A DNA stretch of 64,000 nt. Source: an uncultured Ectothiorhodospiraceae bacterium (GTDB taxonomy: Bacteria; Pseudomonadota; Gammaproteobacteria; UBA6429; Thiohalophilaceae). The notes beneath the pieces were generated by a model. It ran no database searches. It saw only the letters and a list, made by a program, of their open reading frames with translations, and was not told the DNA's origin. The DNA lies in NCBI GenBank assembly GCA_947260005.1, contig CAMYOL010000026.1:62001-126000 (forward strand), in the 5' to 3' direction. Shown here piece after piece: positions 48,970-59,176 of the stretch. How positions within the stretch are numbered: the first letter of the stretch is position 1; every line of letters begins with the position of its first letter. Made by a program: the position numbers and the translations under genes.

Positions 48970-51795
48970 TTATTGTGTTGTATAACTTCTCACTACACTG
49001 GATGTTTCACCGCCGTTGCCGTCATTGGCAACCACCGCCCAGTAGTAGGTAGACCCTGTATCAAGTCCCGAGACGGTATAGGTCTTGTTTCCCGTACCAT
49101 CATTGCCACCACATGAACCTAACATTGATGTAATCACAAGTAGTGCGACCAAAAATGCAGTTTGTCTACGGCTTCTGATGCCTCCAGTTAAGGTGATACC
49201 CAGTATCATGATTCCACCACCCAGACCAAGACCTGCAACATAAACTCCGTTACCGAGCCCTGTGTTTAGTGAAGCGACTTCCGCAAGTCGGGTACAATTA
49301 TTTACCGGGTCACTGTCCATACAGTTATAAACATCATAACTCACCACATCGCCGTCCGGGTCAGTGGATGGCTGCCACTCCAGTGTCACATTTGTTGATA
49401 GTCCTTGCTGGCCATCTGCAGGGGAAATAAGATTTGGACTTGAAGGCGGATTATTTACGCCTGCCAGTCCCGTTCCACTTACATTGACGGTTACAGAACT
49501 TTCGTCAGGATCATTTGATGGAACGTCAAAGCTGTCACTGAATACGCCAGCGACTGTGGGAGCAAAGCGGACATCAAAAGTACAATCAGCGGCTACTGAT
49601 ATCGTTTGACCAGAACAGTTGTCATTGATCACACTAAAGGGGGCGCCCAGAGTATTGACCTGCGCAATATTGCCCATGACCAGATCCGCATTACCATTAT
49701 TGCTAATCGTGACGGTTTGATCCGATATTCCAGCAATCGTTAAATCCGCAAAGGGTATCTGGAGATCATCCACCGGTACGATCGCATCAGTGACCGTCAC
49801 ATCGGGAACGGGTGTTGCCGTACCCGTTCCACTTACAGCCAATGTTACAGAGGCCTCATCTGAATCATTCGAAGGAATATCAAGCGTATCGTTGAATGCT
49901 CCAGTGGAGGTGGGTTCAAACTGAACTGTGAAGGTACAACTGGCCGCTGGTGTAATCGTTTGCGTCGAACAGTTGTCGCTAATTATGCTAAAAGGTGCTG
50001 CCAGTGGATCGACCATGGCAACATTACCCATCACCAGATCCGCATTACCATCATTGCTAACCGTAATGATCTGCTCGGCAGTTGTCATCTCAGTAACATT
50101 ACCGAACGGCACTTGCAGGTCATTAACGGGCGCGACTTCATCAGTGACAGAAATATCTGGAGTAGGTACGCCGATGCCGTTACCATTGACACTGAACGTG
50201 ACCGGGTTTTCATCCGGGTCATCAGAAGGAATATCAAAGCTGTTATTGAAAGCACCAATTGATGTCGGAGAAAAGCGAACAGTAAAGTTGCAATTTGCCG
50301 CCGGCGTCAGAGTCTGTGCTGAACAGTTGTCATTCAAAATACTGAACGGTGCAACCACTGGATTTGTGACGGCAATAGAACCAAGCACCAGATCCGCATT
50401 GCCATCATTGGTCACCGTGATAGACTGATCCGATGTGGTCATTTCGGTAACATCGCCAAATGGTATTTGTAAATCATTGTTAGGCGTCACTGAGTCAGCA
50501 ACGGTAATATCGGGTAATGTGGATGATAAGGAGGTATATAGATAAATTGCGCCTCTTCGGAAGAGCTCACCAGGTGTACCAACGATAAGGGTATTACCGC
50601 TTATTGATATAGAATAGGAAAATTCATCTGCAAGTGTACCATCAGAAGCTACCAGTATTTGATCTTCTGTCCAGATATCAGTTGTCGGGTCTCGCAAAAA
50701 TACATAAGCCGAACCAGAGTCTGCTGATCCACCACTAATTGCACCGACAATCACTGTATCGCCCAGCAATGCAACGGCGCCACCCATGTAATCGAAAAGC
50801 TCCCCGTCGGAAGCAATAAGTTTTTGTTGCTCAGCCCAAACACCTGTAGCCGGATCACGTACAAATATATAAGCTGAGCCAGAGTCGGTGCCATTGTCAT
50901 CGTCATTAGTTGCCCCAATTAGTGCTGTATCATTATTGATGACGACAGAACTTCCAAAATAATCTATAAATGCCCCATCCGAAGAAAGTAACTTCTGTTC
51001 CTGACTCCAGACACCTGTACCCGTATCGCGAACGAATACATAAGCTGCACCTGCGTCGGTTGTCGTAATGTCTTCGCGCGGTGCGCCTACGATGGCTCTA
51101 TCGCCCTCAATGAAAACGGAGATAGCAAAAAAGCTGTCATTCGCGGTAATGCCGGTCGCCAGTAATTTCTGTTGTTCTGACCAAATTCCAGTCGCTGGAT
51201 CGCGTACATAGACATAGGCGGCGCCAGTCCTGAAACCGTCATATGTATTACTTGGCGAACCAACGATAGCCGTGTTTCCACTGAGTGAAACAGATGTACC
51301 AAATGCATTACTCGCTGCACCGTCAGAGGCGAGTAGTTTTTGTTGCTCACTCCAGATGCCTGTGGCAGGGTCGCGTACATAGACATAAGCTGATCCGGAA
51401 AATTGACCAATATCATTGTCAAGGGGGACACCAATGATGGCCGTGTCACCGCTAATTGAAACCGATGCGCCGAATTGCTCATTTGCGTCGCGGCCGGTTG
51501 ATGGAAAGAGTTTGCTTTGCAAACTCCAGACTCCAGTAGACGGGTTTCTTGTGTAGATATAAGCACTGCCAAATCCGTCATCTCTGCGCGCACCCATAAT
51601 TGCAGTATCACCACTGATGGAGACGGAGTAGCCAAATTCGTCATTTGCCGCGCCACCAGAGGCTAACAGTTTTATTTCATTTGCAAAGTCAGCATAAACC
51701 GTAATTGGTATAAGCAGTATAGTCATCACCATTATTAATACGCTTAAACATTCACAATGTATATTTCTTCTCATACCCGTCGTTGATTTGATCAT
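48970..51795 (-). CDS. Secreted FG-GAP-like beta-propeller plus three HYDIN/choice-of-anchor-D repeats plus interrupted FN3 domain
   Basis: 941 aa; about seven repeats of the form S[V/I]S[I/L]SG[D/N]TAI[V/I]G...GSAYV[Y/F]VRDPATG; three repeats with SFDIPSDDPDE-like ends; C-terminal FN3 split by a hydrophobic/lipobox segment. Confidence 0.85.
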   Translation of the reverse strand: MIKSTTGMRRNIHCECLSVLIMVMTILLIPITVYADFANEIKLLASGGAANDEFGYSVSISGDTAIMGARRDDGFGSAYIYTRNPSTGVWSLQSKLFPSTGRDANEQFGASVSISGDTAIIGVPLDNDIGQFSGSAYVYVRDPATGIWSEQQKLLASDGAASNAFGTSVSLSGNTAIVGSPSNTYDGFRTGAAYVYVRDPATGIWSEQQKLLATGITANDSFFAISVFIEGDRAIVGAPREDITTTDAGAAYVFVRDTGTGVWSQEQKLLSSDGAFIDYFGSSVVINNDTALIGATNDDDNGTDSGSAYIFVRDPATGVWAEQQKLIASDGELFDYMGGAVALLGDTVIVGAISGGSADSGSAYVFLRDPTTDIWTEDQILVASDGTLADEFSYSISISGNTLIVGTPGELFRRGAIYLYTSLSSTLPDITVADSVTPNNDLQIPFGDVTEMTTSDQSITVTNDGNADLVLGSIAVTNPVVAPFSILNDNCSAQTLTPAANCNFTVRFSPTSIGAFNNSFDIPSDDPDENPVTFSVNGNGIGVPTPDISVTDEVAPVNDLQVPFGNVTEMTTAEQIITVSNDGNADLVMGNVAMVDPLAAPFSIISDNCSTQTITPAASCTFTVQFEPTSTGAFNDTLDIPSNDSDEASVTLAVSGTGTATPVPDVTVTDAIVPVDDLQIPFADLTIAGISDQTVTISNNGNADLVMGNIAQVNTLGAPFSVINDNCSGQTISVAADCTFDVRFAPTVAGVFSDSFDVPSNDPDESSVTVNVSGTGLAGVNNPPSSPNLISPADGQQGLSTNVTLEWQPSTDPDGDVVSYDVYNCMDSDPVNNCTRLAEVASLNTGLGNGVYVAGLGLGGGIMILGITLTGGIRSRRQTAFLVALLVITSMLGSCGGNDGTGNKTYTVSGLDTGSTYYWAVVANDGNGGETSSVVRSYTTQ
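49084..49270 (-). other. Hydrophobic plus lipobox-like segment embedded in FN3 domain
   Basis: LNTGLGNGVYVAGLGLGGGIMILGITLTGGIRSRRQTAFLVALLVITSMLGSCGGNDGTGNKTY lies between FN3 halves YDVYNCMDSDPVNNCTRLAEV and TVSGLDTGSTYYWAVVANDGNGGETSSVVRSYTTQ. Confidence 0.75.
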
Positions 51796-52025
51796 TTTTC
51801 ATTCTCCTGCACTTTACGACTCATTTTTTTCCTGACAGTCGTGCCTGCCAGATTCATTCCTGTCACTATGTCCCACAGTTCATTGGCACTGGTGAAGGGG
51901 ATTTGTTGTTCATTTTCAATGCCCTCTACTATCCCAAATACCTCGGTATTATCGACTGAACCATCACCGTTTTCCCGGCGGTAAATATGCACGAGGTAGA
52001 TATCCATGAACTTGACAGTCTCCAA
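51792..52025 (-). CDS. Small hypothetical protein, 4-nt overlap with downstream propeller gene
   Basis: 77 aa; ATG at 52025; acidic and soluble; stop overlaps the start of the next gene, suggesting translational coupling. Confidence 0.55.
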   Translation of the reverse strand: METVKFMDIYLVHIYRRENGDGSVDNTEVFGIVEGIENEQQIPFTSANELWDIVTGMNLAGTTVRKKMSRKVQENEK

Positions 52026-52199
52026 TATCCTCTGATTAACCTAAACACCATCAAGTGGTATCTTTAGTACTGATTAACGTACCCCACAGGGGGTCACAAA
52101 CCAGTCACAAAGTTTGGGAAAGTGCTAATTTGGAAGAAGAATGTATGAATTGAAAAGACGTCGCTGGGATCACCCTAAAACGACAGGCGTTAAACAGAT

Positions 52200-55100
52200 T
52201 TAGGCTTTATTCGGAAAAGAACGCTGACAAGCATCACACAGATGTTCCAGCTGTGATGGCTCGTAATTCTTGATGGTATGGTAGAGTTGCTGGGTTTTTT
52301 GTGAAGGTTCGATATTAAATAGTGATTTGAATAAATTATAGCAATTAGAATAAACGTCCAGGGCCTTTGCCAAATCCCCCTGACCCGCATGGCACTTCAT
52401 CAGGCCGCGATGATACTCTTCAGCCAGTTGATCCAGTTCGATTGCTTTTTCATATAAAGCGATCACTTGCTGACATTGTCCCTGTTGACTATAAAATCTA
52501 ATTAGACTTTTTAAGGCACGCAATAACTTTAAGCGCAGGCGTTCTCGTTGGGATAACATCCAGCTCATCTGGGTTTGTTTAGCCAAAAAGGCGCCTTTAT
52601 AAAGAGTCAGAACCTTTTGCAGGTCTTGTTCAATTTTTTCCAGGTCGTTCTTCTTATTGCCTGTTAACTGCTGCTCCAAATTAGTTAATATTCGTTCATA
52701 AGCCCAGCTGTCCAGCCAACATAATCGATCGTTTAAACTTAATTGCCCATCAAACATGAGTAAGGCATCGGAGGATAATAGTTTACGTAAACGCGACAAG
52801 GTTGTGGTGAAGGCACTATGGGCAACATCGCCTTCAGCATCAGGCCATAATGCTTCGGTGATTTTAGTTTCACTGACATCACGACCGCCGAATGCTATAA
52901 GCACTTTAAGTAGCTCAAGGGGTTTTTTCTTACCTTTTGTATCCAGCAAAATAGGTTTTTCATCCAATACCACACTGAATCGCCCGAGGGTATAGATTTT
53001 AATTTTCCATGGCCAGTTTTCCATCTGAACCGGTGGGTTGTCGGGTAGTAGATGACGACACCGAATTAATTCCTGTACATAATCGACTTCGATATCGTGT
53101 TGCAAGGCTTTAAGACAAAGCTCCAACATGGCATAGGGACGCCACCAGTCAATGTGCCGATAATGTTTAGCATTACCCAGTTGCAATGCTTTTGTCAGCA
53201 CTTCAATACCGGTTGTCTCATCGTTTTGTGCGAAGGCCGATTCCGCCTCGGCCAGATAAATACTGAATTCCAGTATTTTACTCTTCATCTTAAGTGCTAT
53301 TTCTTTCGATTGAATGAGCCAGTCACTGGCTTCATCATAACGTTCGAGTTCGATCAATATTCTGGCTATGGCGATGGTGTAGAGCGCATAGGGAAAAGGC
53401 ATCCCTATGTCGGCTATAAGCTCCACGGCCTTTTCAAGATGTAACAGAGCACGTTGTGGATCACGTTGCAATGCGGCATCGAGGGCGGCCATATAGTAGT
53501 AATTTGACTGGGCCGAATGGTCTCTAGTATCCATGATCGCACGCAAATTTTGCAGGTGGTTTTCCCGCTCCTGCGGTGTCGCGATATTAAACTGTGCGTA
53601 TGTCCGTAACATTAGCAACATGTAATCCAGCAGATGGATGCCATTACGCTCTCCTATTTCAAGTGCGTTTTGGATAAATGTATCGCTTGTCTCGAAATCG
53701 GCAACCAACCAGTGATGCATGGCCTCGGCCTGCTGCCAGGCAATCTGGTTAATCGGCTGCACCTTGTCAGGGGTGATGTAAGGCCGCAGTCTCTCGAGAA
53801 CCATCGCGGCCTTTTCGAATTCACCTATCCAGCAGAGATAGATAATATATTGGGTGGCGATACTGATACGCTTGTTTGCGTCTGGTATGTTTTCCAACAG
53901 GGTATCGACACGTTGCACCCAGACCGGCATGTCCGGATGCTGGGGTTGGTGGCACATCAGACTGCAAAACATGCCGAACACCACGCGTGCTTCAACCATG
54001 GAATTAGGGAAGACCGGGTCTTTGGCCAACTGGGCATCCATCCAGACGATCCAGTCACTCAGGAGTTTAAGATCACCCCAGGTGAACACGATACTATCGA
54101 TGATGCCGGCCCAACTGAGGAACATGCCCGCGCGATCATCTATTTGCTCAAAGTCACGCAAGGCTCGTTCATATAGACTTTGACACTTTTTTTGATCAAA
54201 AGGTAGCATGGCTGTCGCCCGCCAGTAGCGGAGCCAGGGATTATTTAGAGATTCTTTAGGTAGTTTATTAATCAGAGTCTGTAGTTGTTGCAGGCGGCCT
54301 TGCTCTGCCAGTTGTGGAGCATATTTTAGAATTAAATTAACAATGGCTTCATAATCGCCTGCTGCATCAAGTAATATCGAGGCTTCTTCAAATTTATTTT
54401 CAGCTAATAACAGCTCGGCCGCCAGTTTTTGTAAATTCTGGTGCTGTGTTTTAGAAAAAACCTGTTCACCTTTTTTTAACAGGAACTCACGAAATAAATC
54501 ATGATACTGATAAACGGGAGGGGATTGGGCATGCAGGGTTGTAAAATAACTTTGTTGATTAAGACGGGCCAGTATTTTACCGCTATTCCTTGTACCGGTT
54601 ATGGCAAGTAACATTTTGTTTGACATATACGGCAGCAGGGCACTTTTCAAAAGTACTTCTTGCTCTTGTTCAGACATCGTATTAAAAATTTCTACTGCGA
54701 GGTAATCGAATACCTGTGAAGAAGTTGGCTGAGCCTTTTCAAAATCAATATCGTTAATTCCCTGTTGGAGTTGTAACACCAATCCCGCACACCAACCGTT
54801 AAAACGTTTATTTAATGCCTGAATATTTTCAGTGTCGAAATCTTTGTAGCCAAATAATTGTACAAGTGATTTTGTCTCATCAAAATTAAAACTAAGATCA
54901 GATGCATTAATGAAAGACATGGTCTGATTGGCTTGCAAGCGGGTGAACTGGGCAGGTGGTTCCGTGCGGCTGATGATAAAAACAGATATTCCTTCTGGTA
55001 TTTCAAGTAGTGCATCAGCGATAACCTGATGCATGGGTGATTCGGGTATGTTCTGATAGTTATCTAATACCATCACCCCGGGAGAACTAATACGCTCGAA

Positions 55101-55454
55101 GATGTCACGGAAATAATTTCGTGTAAAGGTCGGCAACTCAGGTAAATATTCCGGGGTCAATAAAGGCAGTGGTTTGCGTCGACGGGGCGCAACCTTTTTT
55201 CCGGCCTGTCCCATATAATAAAAGAATGAGGCAATATCCCCGTCACCACTATCGAGCAGATACCAGAGACAGGGTAGTTTTGTTTCATTCAGGTAGCTTG
55301 CAATCAGTGACGTCTTACCGAAACCGGCCGGTGCAGAAATCCAGGTGACAGGTCGTTGACGGGCCTGATCTAATTGTTTGAATAACCGTTTGCGAAGAAA
55401 GACATTACCCAGTTGCGGAGCAGCGATTTTTGCAAGGGCAGGTGTCGTGGCCAT
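52200..55454 (-). CDS. MalT/LuxR-like ATPase plus C-terminal BTAD (SARP-like) transcriptional regulator
   Basis: 1084 aa; Walker A SAPAGFGKTSLIASYL; VMLDNYQ-like Walker B (VMVLDNYQNIP); TPR-like middle; C-terminal winged helix IYTLGRFSVVLDEKPI...ALWPDAEGDVAHSAFTTTLSRLRKLL plus BTAD. Confidence 0.88.
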   Translation of the reverse strand: MATTPALAKIAAPQLGNVFLRKRLFKQLDQARQRPVTWISAPAGFGKTSLIASYLNETKLPCLWYLLDSGDGDIASFFYYMGQAGKKVAPRRRKPLPLLTPEYLPELPTFTRNYFRDIFERISSPGVMVLDNYQNIPESPMHQVIADALLEIPEGISVFIISRTEPPAQFTRLQANQTMSFINASDLSFNFDETKSLVQLFGYKDFDTENIQALNKRFNGWCAGLVLQLQQGINDIDFEKAQPTSSQVFDYLAVEIFNTMSEQEQEVLLKSALLPYMSNKMLLAITGTRNSGKILARLNQQSYFTTLHAQSPPVYQYHDLFREFLLKKGEQVFSKTQHQNLQKLAAELLLAENKFEEASILLDAAGDYEAIVNLILKYAPQLAEQGRLQQLQTLINKLPKESLNNPWLRYWRATAMLPFDQKKCQSLYERALRDFEQIDDRAGMFLSWAGIIDSIVFTWGDLKLLSDWIVWMDAQLAKDPVFPNSMVEARVVFGMFCSLMCHQPQHPDMPVWVQRVDTLLENIPDANKRISIATQYIIYLCWIGEFEKAAMVLERLRPYITPDKVQPINQIAWQQAEAMHHWLVADFETSDTFIQNALEIGERNGIHLLDYMLLMLRTYAQFNIATPQERENHLQNLRAIMDTRDHSAQSNYYYMAALDAALQRDPQRALLHLEKAVELIADIGMPFPYALYTIAIARILIELERYDEASDWLIQSKEIALKMKSKILEFSIYLAEAESAFAQNDETTGIEVLTKALQLGNAKHYRHIDWWRPYAMLELCLKALQHDIEVDYVQELIRCRHLLPDNPPVQMENWPWKIKIYTLGRFSVVLDEKPILLDTKGKKKPLELLKVLIAFGGRDVSETKITEALWPDAEGDVAHSAFTTTLSRLRKLLSSDALLMFDGQLSLNDRLCWLDSWAYERILTNLEQQLTGNKKNDLEKIEQDLQKVLTLYKGAFLAKQTQMSWMLSQRERLRLKLLRALKSLIRFYSQQGQCQQVIALYEKAIELDQLAEEYHRGLMKCHAGQGDLAKALDVYSNCYNLFKSLFNIEPSQKTQQLYHTIKNYEPSQLEHLCDACQRSFPNKA

Positions 55455-55624
55455 GTTTTTACATCTTTTCTAATATTCTACTAAAACTGTCGGTTAAAGA
55501 CTTCAACCTGACTTTCATACTACTACAATCATGACTTGAAAGGCACTCCAATATATAAGCTTTTTAGTATATAGCTAGAAAATCACTCCTACAAAATCAG
55601 CACCAGGAAACCTTATTTCCTTGA

Positions 55625-56911
55625 TTACCAGCGTCTTAGCGCCGAGTAGTGAATGCTATAAAACTCAGTCTCGATCTGAGTGTTGGATCCGAATGGCAGA
55701 CTGGGATTGGTATAGGTTGCTTCGGCCGGTAGGTCATATTGAAACACAAATTCTGACGACCAGTTTTTATTATGTCGGTAGCTGAAGCCTGCCAGCAAAT
55801 GGTGTTCGGTGATCGGTGCCAATAGAGGGCTTAAGGTCTCGTTGGGAATCGGATTGCGGCCATAGTTATAACCTGCACGCAAAATCATTGCCTCATTCCA
55901 TTGATAGGCCGCTCCGATAGACATCACGTATTGATCACGCCAGTTGTGATTGTTGGTGATTTGTATAACGGCTTGTGCACCGGCATTGTTCGGTTGACTG
56001 GCCGTTAATCTGGACTGATGAAATGCATCTGACCAGTTGATCCAATTTAATTCAAAGGCCAATAGCCAGTCGGGGGAGGCTTGCCAGGCCAGACCGATGC
56101 CAAGCTCCTGCGGTTGATCGGCGCCTTCCAGAATTAAATTTTGATAGGTCACGTGCCCCAATCCGATCGAAGATTGATTAGAAACCAGCGTTCCGCCTTC
56201 CAACTTTAGACTTACCGGGCTGGTATAACTAATGCCCCAGGTAATTTCTGGAGAGGGTCGATACTGCAGACCGAGTTTATAGCCAAAGCTAATGTCTTCA
56301 GCCCCACGAATGCTGGAGCCAAAAAAAGAAGCGGATGGTTGTGATAAATTAAAAAATGACGTTGCAGGGAAAAAATCCTGTTCAGCATCGGTATAGACGG
56401 TTAACAGTGAAAGACCTAAGGCAAACGATTCATTAACTTCGTAACCCAGGCCAAGATTTAAACGCGCGATGCGCGTCAAGTTCTTCATATCATCCTGAGT
56501 ACCAAAGGCGGTTTGCACATCCTGATATTCCACCCCGGTACCGCCCTGGGCAAACATTCCAATACCGATCGTCAGTGGTAATTGCTTAAAACGTGTTGCG
56601 TAACCAAAACCACCATAAGCAAGCGAATCTCTGGAATTTTTTACCTCGTTACCAAATTGATCTGAATGAACAATGTTACCAATGGCTCCGGAAAAATTTA
56701 GATCGAGGGCCTGATTGTTTATTTTCGCTAAACCGGCTGGATTGGTATTTAATGCAGAAGTATCTCGTGCAATCGCAAGATCGGCACCACCCAGGCCAAG
56801 TGACTCAGTACCAAAACCGATAAGATTTAAACCGTTAGTGCCATATGCAGGTGCTGTCACAGATAAAGTCAGTAACAGAAACAAGCCCCATTTAAATTGA
56901 GAGCCGTACAT
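55625..56911 (-). CDS. OmpP1/FadL-family outer membrane transporter
   Basis: 428 aa; signal peptide then NGLNLIGFGTESLGLGGADLAIARDTSALNTNPAGLAKI; C-terminal beta strands ending in aromatic residues. Confidence 0.92.
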   Translation of the reverse strand: MYGSQFKWGLFLLLTLSVTAPAYGTNGLNLIGFGTESLGLGGADLAIARDTSALNTNPAGLAKINNQALDLNFSGAIGNIVHSDQFGNEVKNSRDSLAYGGFGYATRFKQLPLTIGIGMFAQGGTGVEYQDVQTAFGTQDDMKNLTRIARLNLGLGYEVNESFALGLSLLTVYTDAEQDFFPATSFFNLSQPSASFFGSSIRGAEDISFGYKLGLQYRPSPEITWGISYTSPVSLKLEGGTLVSNQSSIGLGHVTYQNLILEGADQPQELGIGLAWQASPDWLLAFELNWINWSDAFHQSRLTASQPNNAGAQAVIQITNNHNWRDQYVMSIGAAYQWNEAMILRAGYNYGRNPIPNETLSPLLAPITEHHLLAGFSYRHNKNWSSEFVFQYDLPAEATYTNPSLPFGSNTQIETEFYSIHYSALRRW

Positions 56912-56960
56912 CTTCTCTCCCTATGTAAATTATTTTTATATATTTGTTTATTTAATAATA

Positions 56961-57290
56961 ACAGAGATGGGGATATCTTACTGAATATATTGTATTTCAA
57001 TAATGAGCGTCCCCATCATGCACTTAATGATCTATACTCGGGTAACGTGTATACACCTTGGATCAAAGTCAATCTATTACCTGATAAACCCGGTTATCTT
57101 TTTCATAATTGTACTCATAAGTCTGACACAGTGTGGATGCGGAAGATTAATATCTTGCCGGACAAACCGTAAGGGTGAGAGAAGTTGCGGACTAAATATG
57201 GCTTGTCAGTGTTATGGGGTATGATCTATGCTTCTTCGATGAGGATGAAAAATGAATTGACCCGGCTTCAAATCCTTTGTGCTAGAATTG
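56961..57290 (+). pseudogene. Frameshifted C-terminal remnant of an IS481-like transposase
   Basis: YFNNERPHHALNDLYSGNVYTP, then across frameshifts PGYLFHN..., AGQTVRVREVAD, IWLVSVMGYDLCFFDEDEK; matches the expected order of an IS481-type C-terminus. No intact ends seen. Confidence 0.65.
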
Positions 57291-57346
57291 TAAATAATGT
57301 TTCCGGTATAAAATCTAAACTCTGTGCCCGCAATGGACCTTTAAAA

Positions 57347-57439
57347 ATTGGTCGGGACGAGAGTTCGCTTCGGTCTCCTGTCCTCACGCGAAATTTGTAC
57401 GTGGCCCAGGCCAGCTTCTCGACTTCCAGTCTCACCTTC
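57347..57439. repeat. Dispersed ~93-bp repeat, copy B
   Basis: attggtcgggacgag...ctcacgcgaaatttgtacgtggcccaggccagcttctcgacttccagtctcaccttc; matches 46442-46535. Confidence 0.85.
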
Positions 57440-58209
57440 GGCATCTAAGACACATCACCATATAGATAGACCGGGGCAATTTCCCCCAGTAGCGGCTAGC
57501 CTCTCGATCCCTGGTCTCATCTTTTCCCTGCGCTCGCGCCGCATTTGTACATCCATACACATCATCGCAAGCATCGAAACCCCTGAATGTTATAAATAAG
57601 ATTTTCTATCATATGAAGAAAAAAATGATACACAAGAGGCCGTTCAATTTCCTGATGCGCGTGCACTGCCGCAAGGCCGGTTATTTGATTAGGGAAAATA
57701 CAATAGATAAGTACAGGGAGGTTGATGAAAATAAAGGGCAAGGAGGGGGATCAGCCTGTGTGTCCGGCGGGATGAGAAAGAGCCGAAATAGGGTGGCAAT
57801 TCAGGCGGTTTGGTCGATCCGAGGAGCGAAATATGATTTATTGAGGGGGGGGGATGGATTCAGATCAGCGGGCTGGCCTTTTAGTCAAAAAGGGTCTTTC
57901 TACTTCTTAAACTCGTCCTGATTATTGGTTGACCACTAAATTTGAGAAGCGTGGCCTGCGGCTTGGGCGTGGAGTCTGGGACTTATTGTTAAAAATAAAC
58001 TAAACAACTGAATATATTCATGCCGGGCTAATTTGAACTTTATTTATCTCGCGTCGTCACAAGAATCCAGGATCAGCGTTTAGGCTATGGACAAAACCAA
58101 GTACTGAAATACCATACAATTTAAACCTATACCTTTTAAAACCTATAGCCCAGAACATTGATATTTTATAAACTACCCGAATATTTTAAAAAACAAGAAT
58201 TTAAGTCTT

Positions 58210-59172
58210 ATGCCACATCAACAACAATTACTAAATTTAAAACATTATGTCGAACAACATATTATCGGTCAGCCACAATTGGTAGATCGTTTATTAATTG
58301 CCCTGCTTGCTGATGGCCATCTATTGGTCGAAGGGGCGCCGGGTCTGGCCAAGACCAGAGCCATTAAAACTCTGAGTGAGGGTGTGGAAGGTGATTTTCA
58401 TCGCGTCCAGTTTACCCCTGACTTACTCCCCTCGGATTTAACCGGTACGGAAATTTATCGACCTCAGGATGGTAGCTTTGTTTTTCAGAAAGGCCCATTG
58501 TTTCATAACCTGGTATTAGCCGATGAAATTAACCGTGCTCCTGCTAAAGTGCAATCGGCGTTGTTGGAAGCGATGGCAGAACGTCAAATTACTGTGGGTT
58601 CAGTAACTTACCCACTTCCCAAATTATTTCTAGTCATGGCCACACAAAATCCGATCGAACAAGAGGGCACCTATCCTTTACCAGAAGCACAACTTGATAG
58701 ATTTTTAATGCAAGTAAATATTAATTATCCAGATTCAAGTGCAGAAAAATCTATTTTACAATTGGCCCGCGGCGAGGCCCATCAGAGTCAAACTGTGGTA
58801 CCGGTTGAACCTGTTAGTGAGGAAAGCCTGTTTGCCGCACGTGAGGAAGTACTCGATATTCACATGGCTGAAAATATCGAAAACTATTTACTCGAAATTG
58901 TTTTAGCGACCCGACAGGCTGAGAAATACAGTCAGGATCTTGCTAGCTGGATACTATACGGTGCCAGCCCACGTGCCTCGATTTCACTTGATCGATGTGC
59001 CAGGGCGCATGCATGGTTAGCGGGGCGTGATTTTGTTGGTCCGGAAGATATTCAGACCATGGCCTTTGACGTGTTACGTCACAGGGTCATCATGAGTTAT
59101 GAAGCGGAAGCCGATGGCATTACCCCCGAACGTTTTATCGCAGAGTTAATTCAAGCTATCGCCGTTCCCTGA
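58210..59172 (+). CDS. MoxR-family AAA+ ATPase
   Basis: 320 aa; GAPGLAKTRAIKTL, LADEINRAPAKVQSALLEAMAERQ, ATQNPIEQEGTYPLPEAQLDRFL. Confidence 0.95.
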   Translation: MPHQQQLLNLKHYVEQHIIGQPQLVDRLLIALLADGHLLVEGAPGLAKTRAIKTLSEGVEGDFHRVQFTPDLLPSDLTGTEIYRPQDGSFVFQKGPLFHNLVLADEINRAPAKVQSALLEAMAERQITVGSVTYPLPKLFLVMATQNPIEQEGTYPLPEAQLDRFLMQVNINYPDSSAEKSILQLARGEAHQSQTVVPVEPVSEESLFAAREEVLDIHMAENIENYLLEIVLATRQAEKYSQDLASWILYGASPRASISLDRCARAHAWLAGRDFVGPEDIQTMAFDVLRHRVIMSYEAEADGITPERFIAELIQAIAVP

Positions 59173-59176
59173 CACC

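Noticed and set aside
57613-57921. 102-aa ORF between the IS remnant and moxR
   Set aside because: Low-complexity sequence through a G-rich tract; no recognisable motif; lies in a degraded region.
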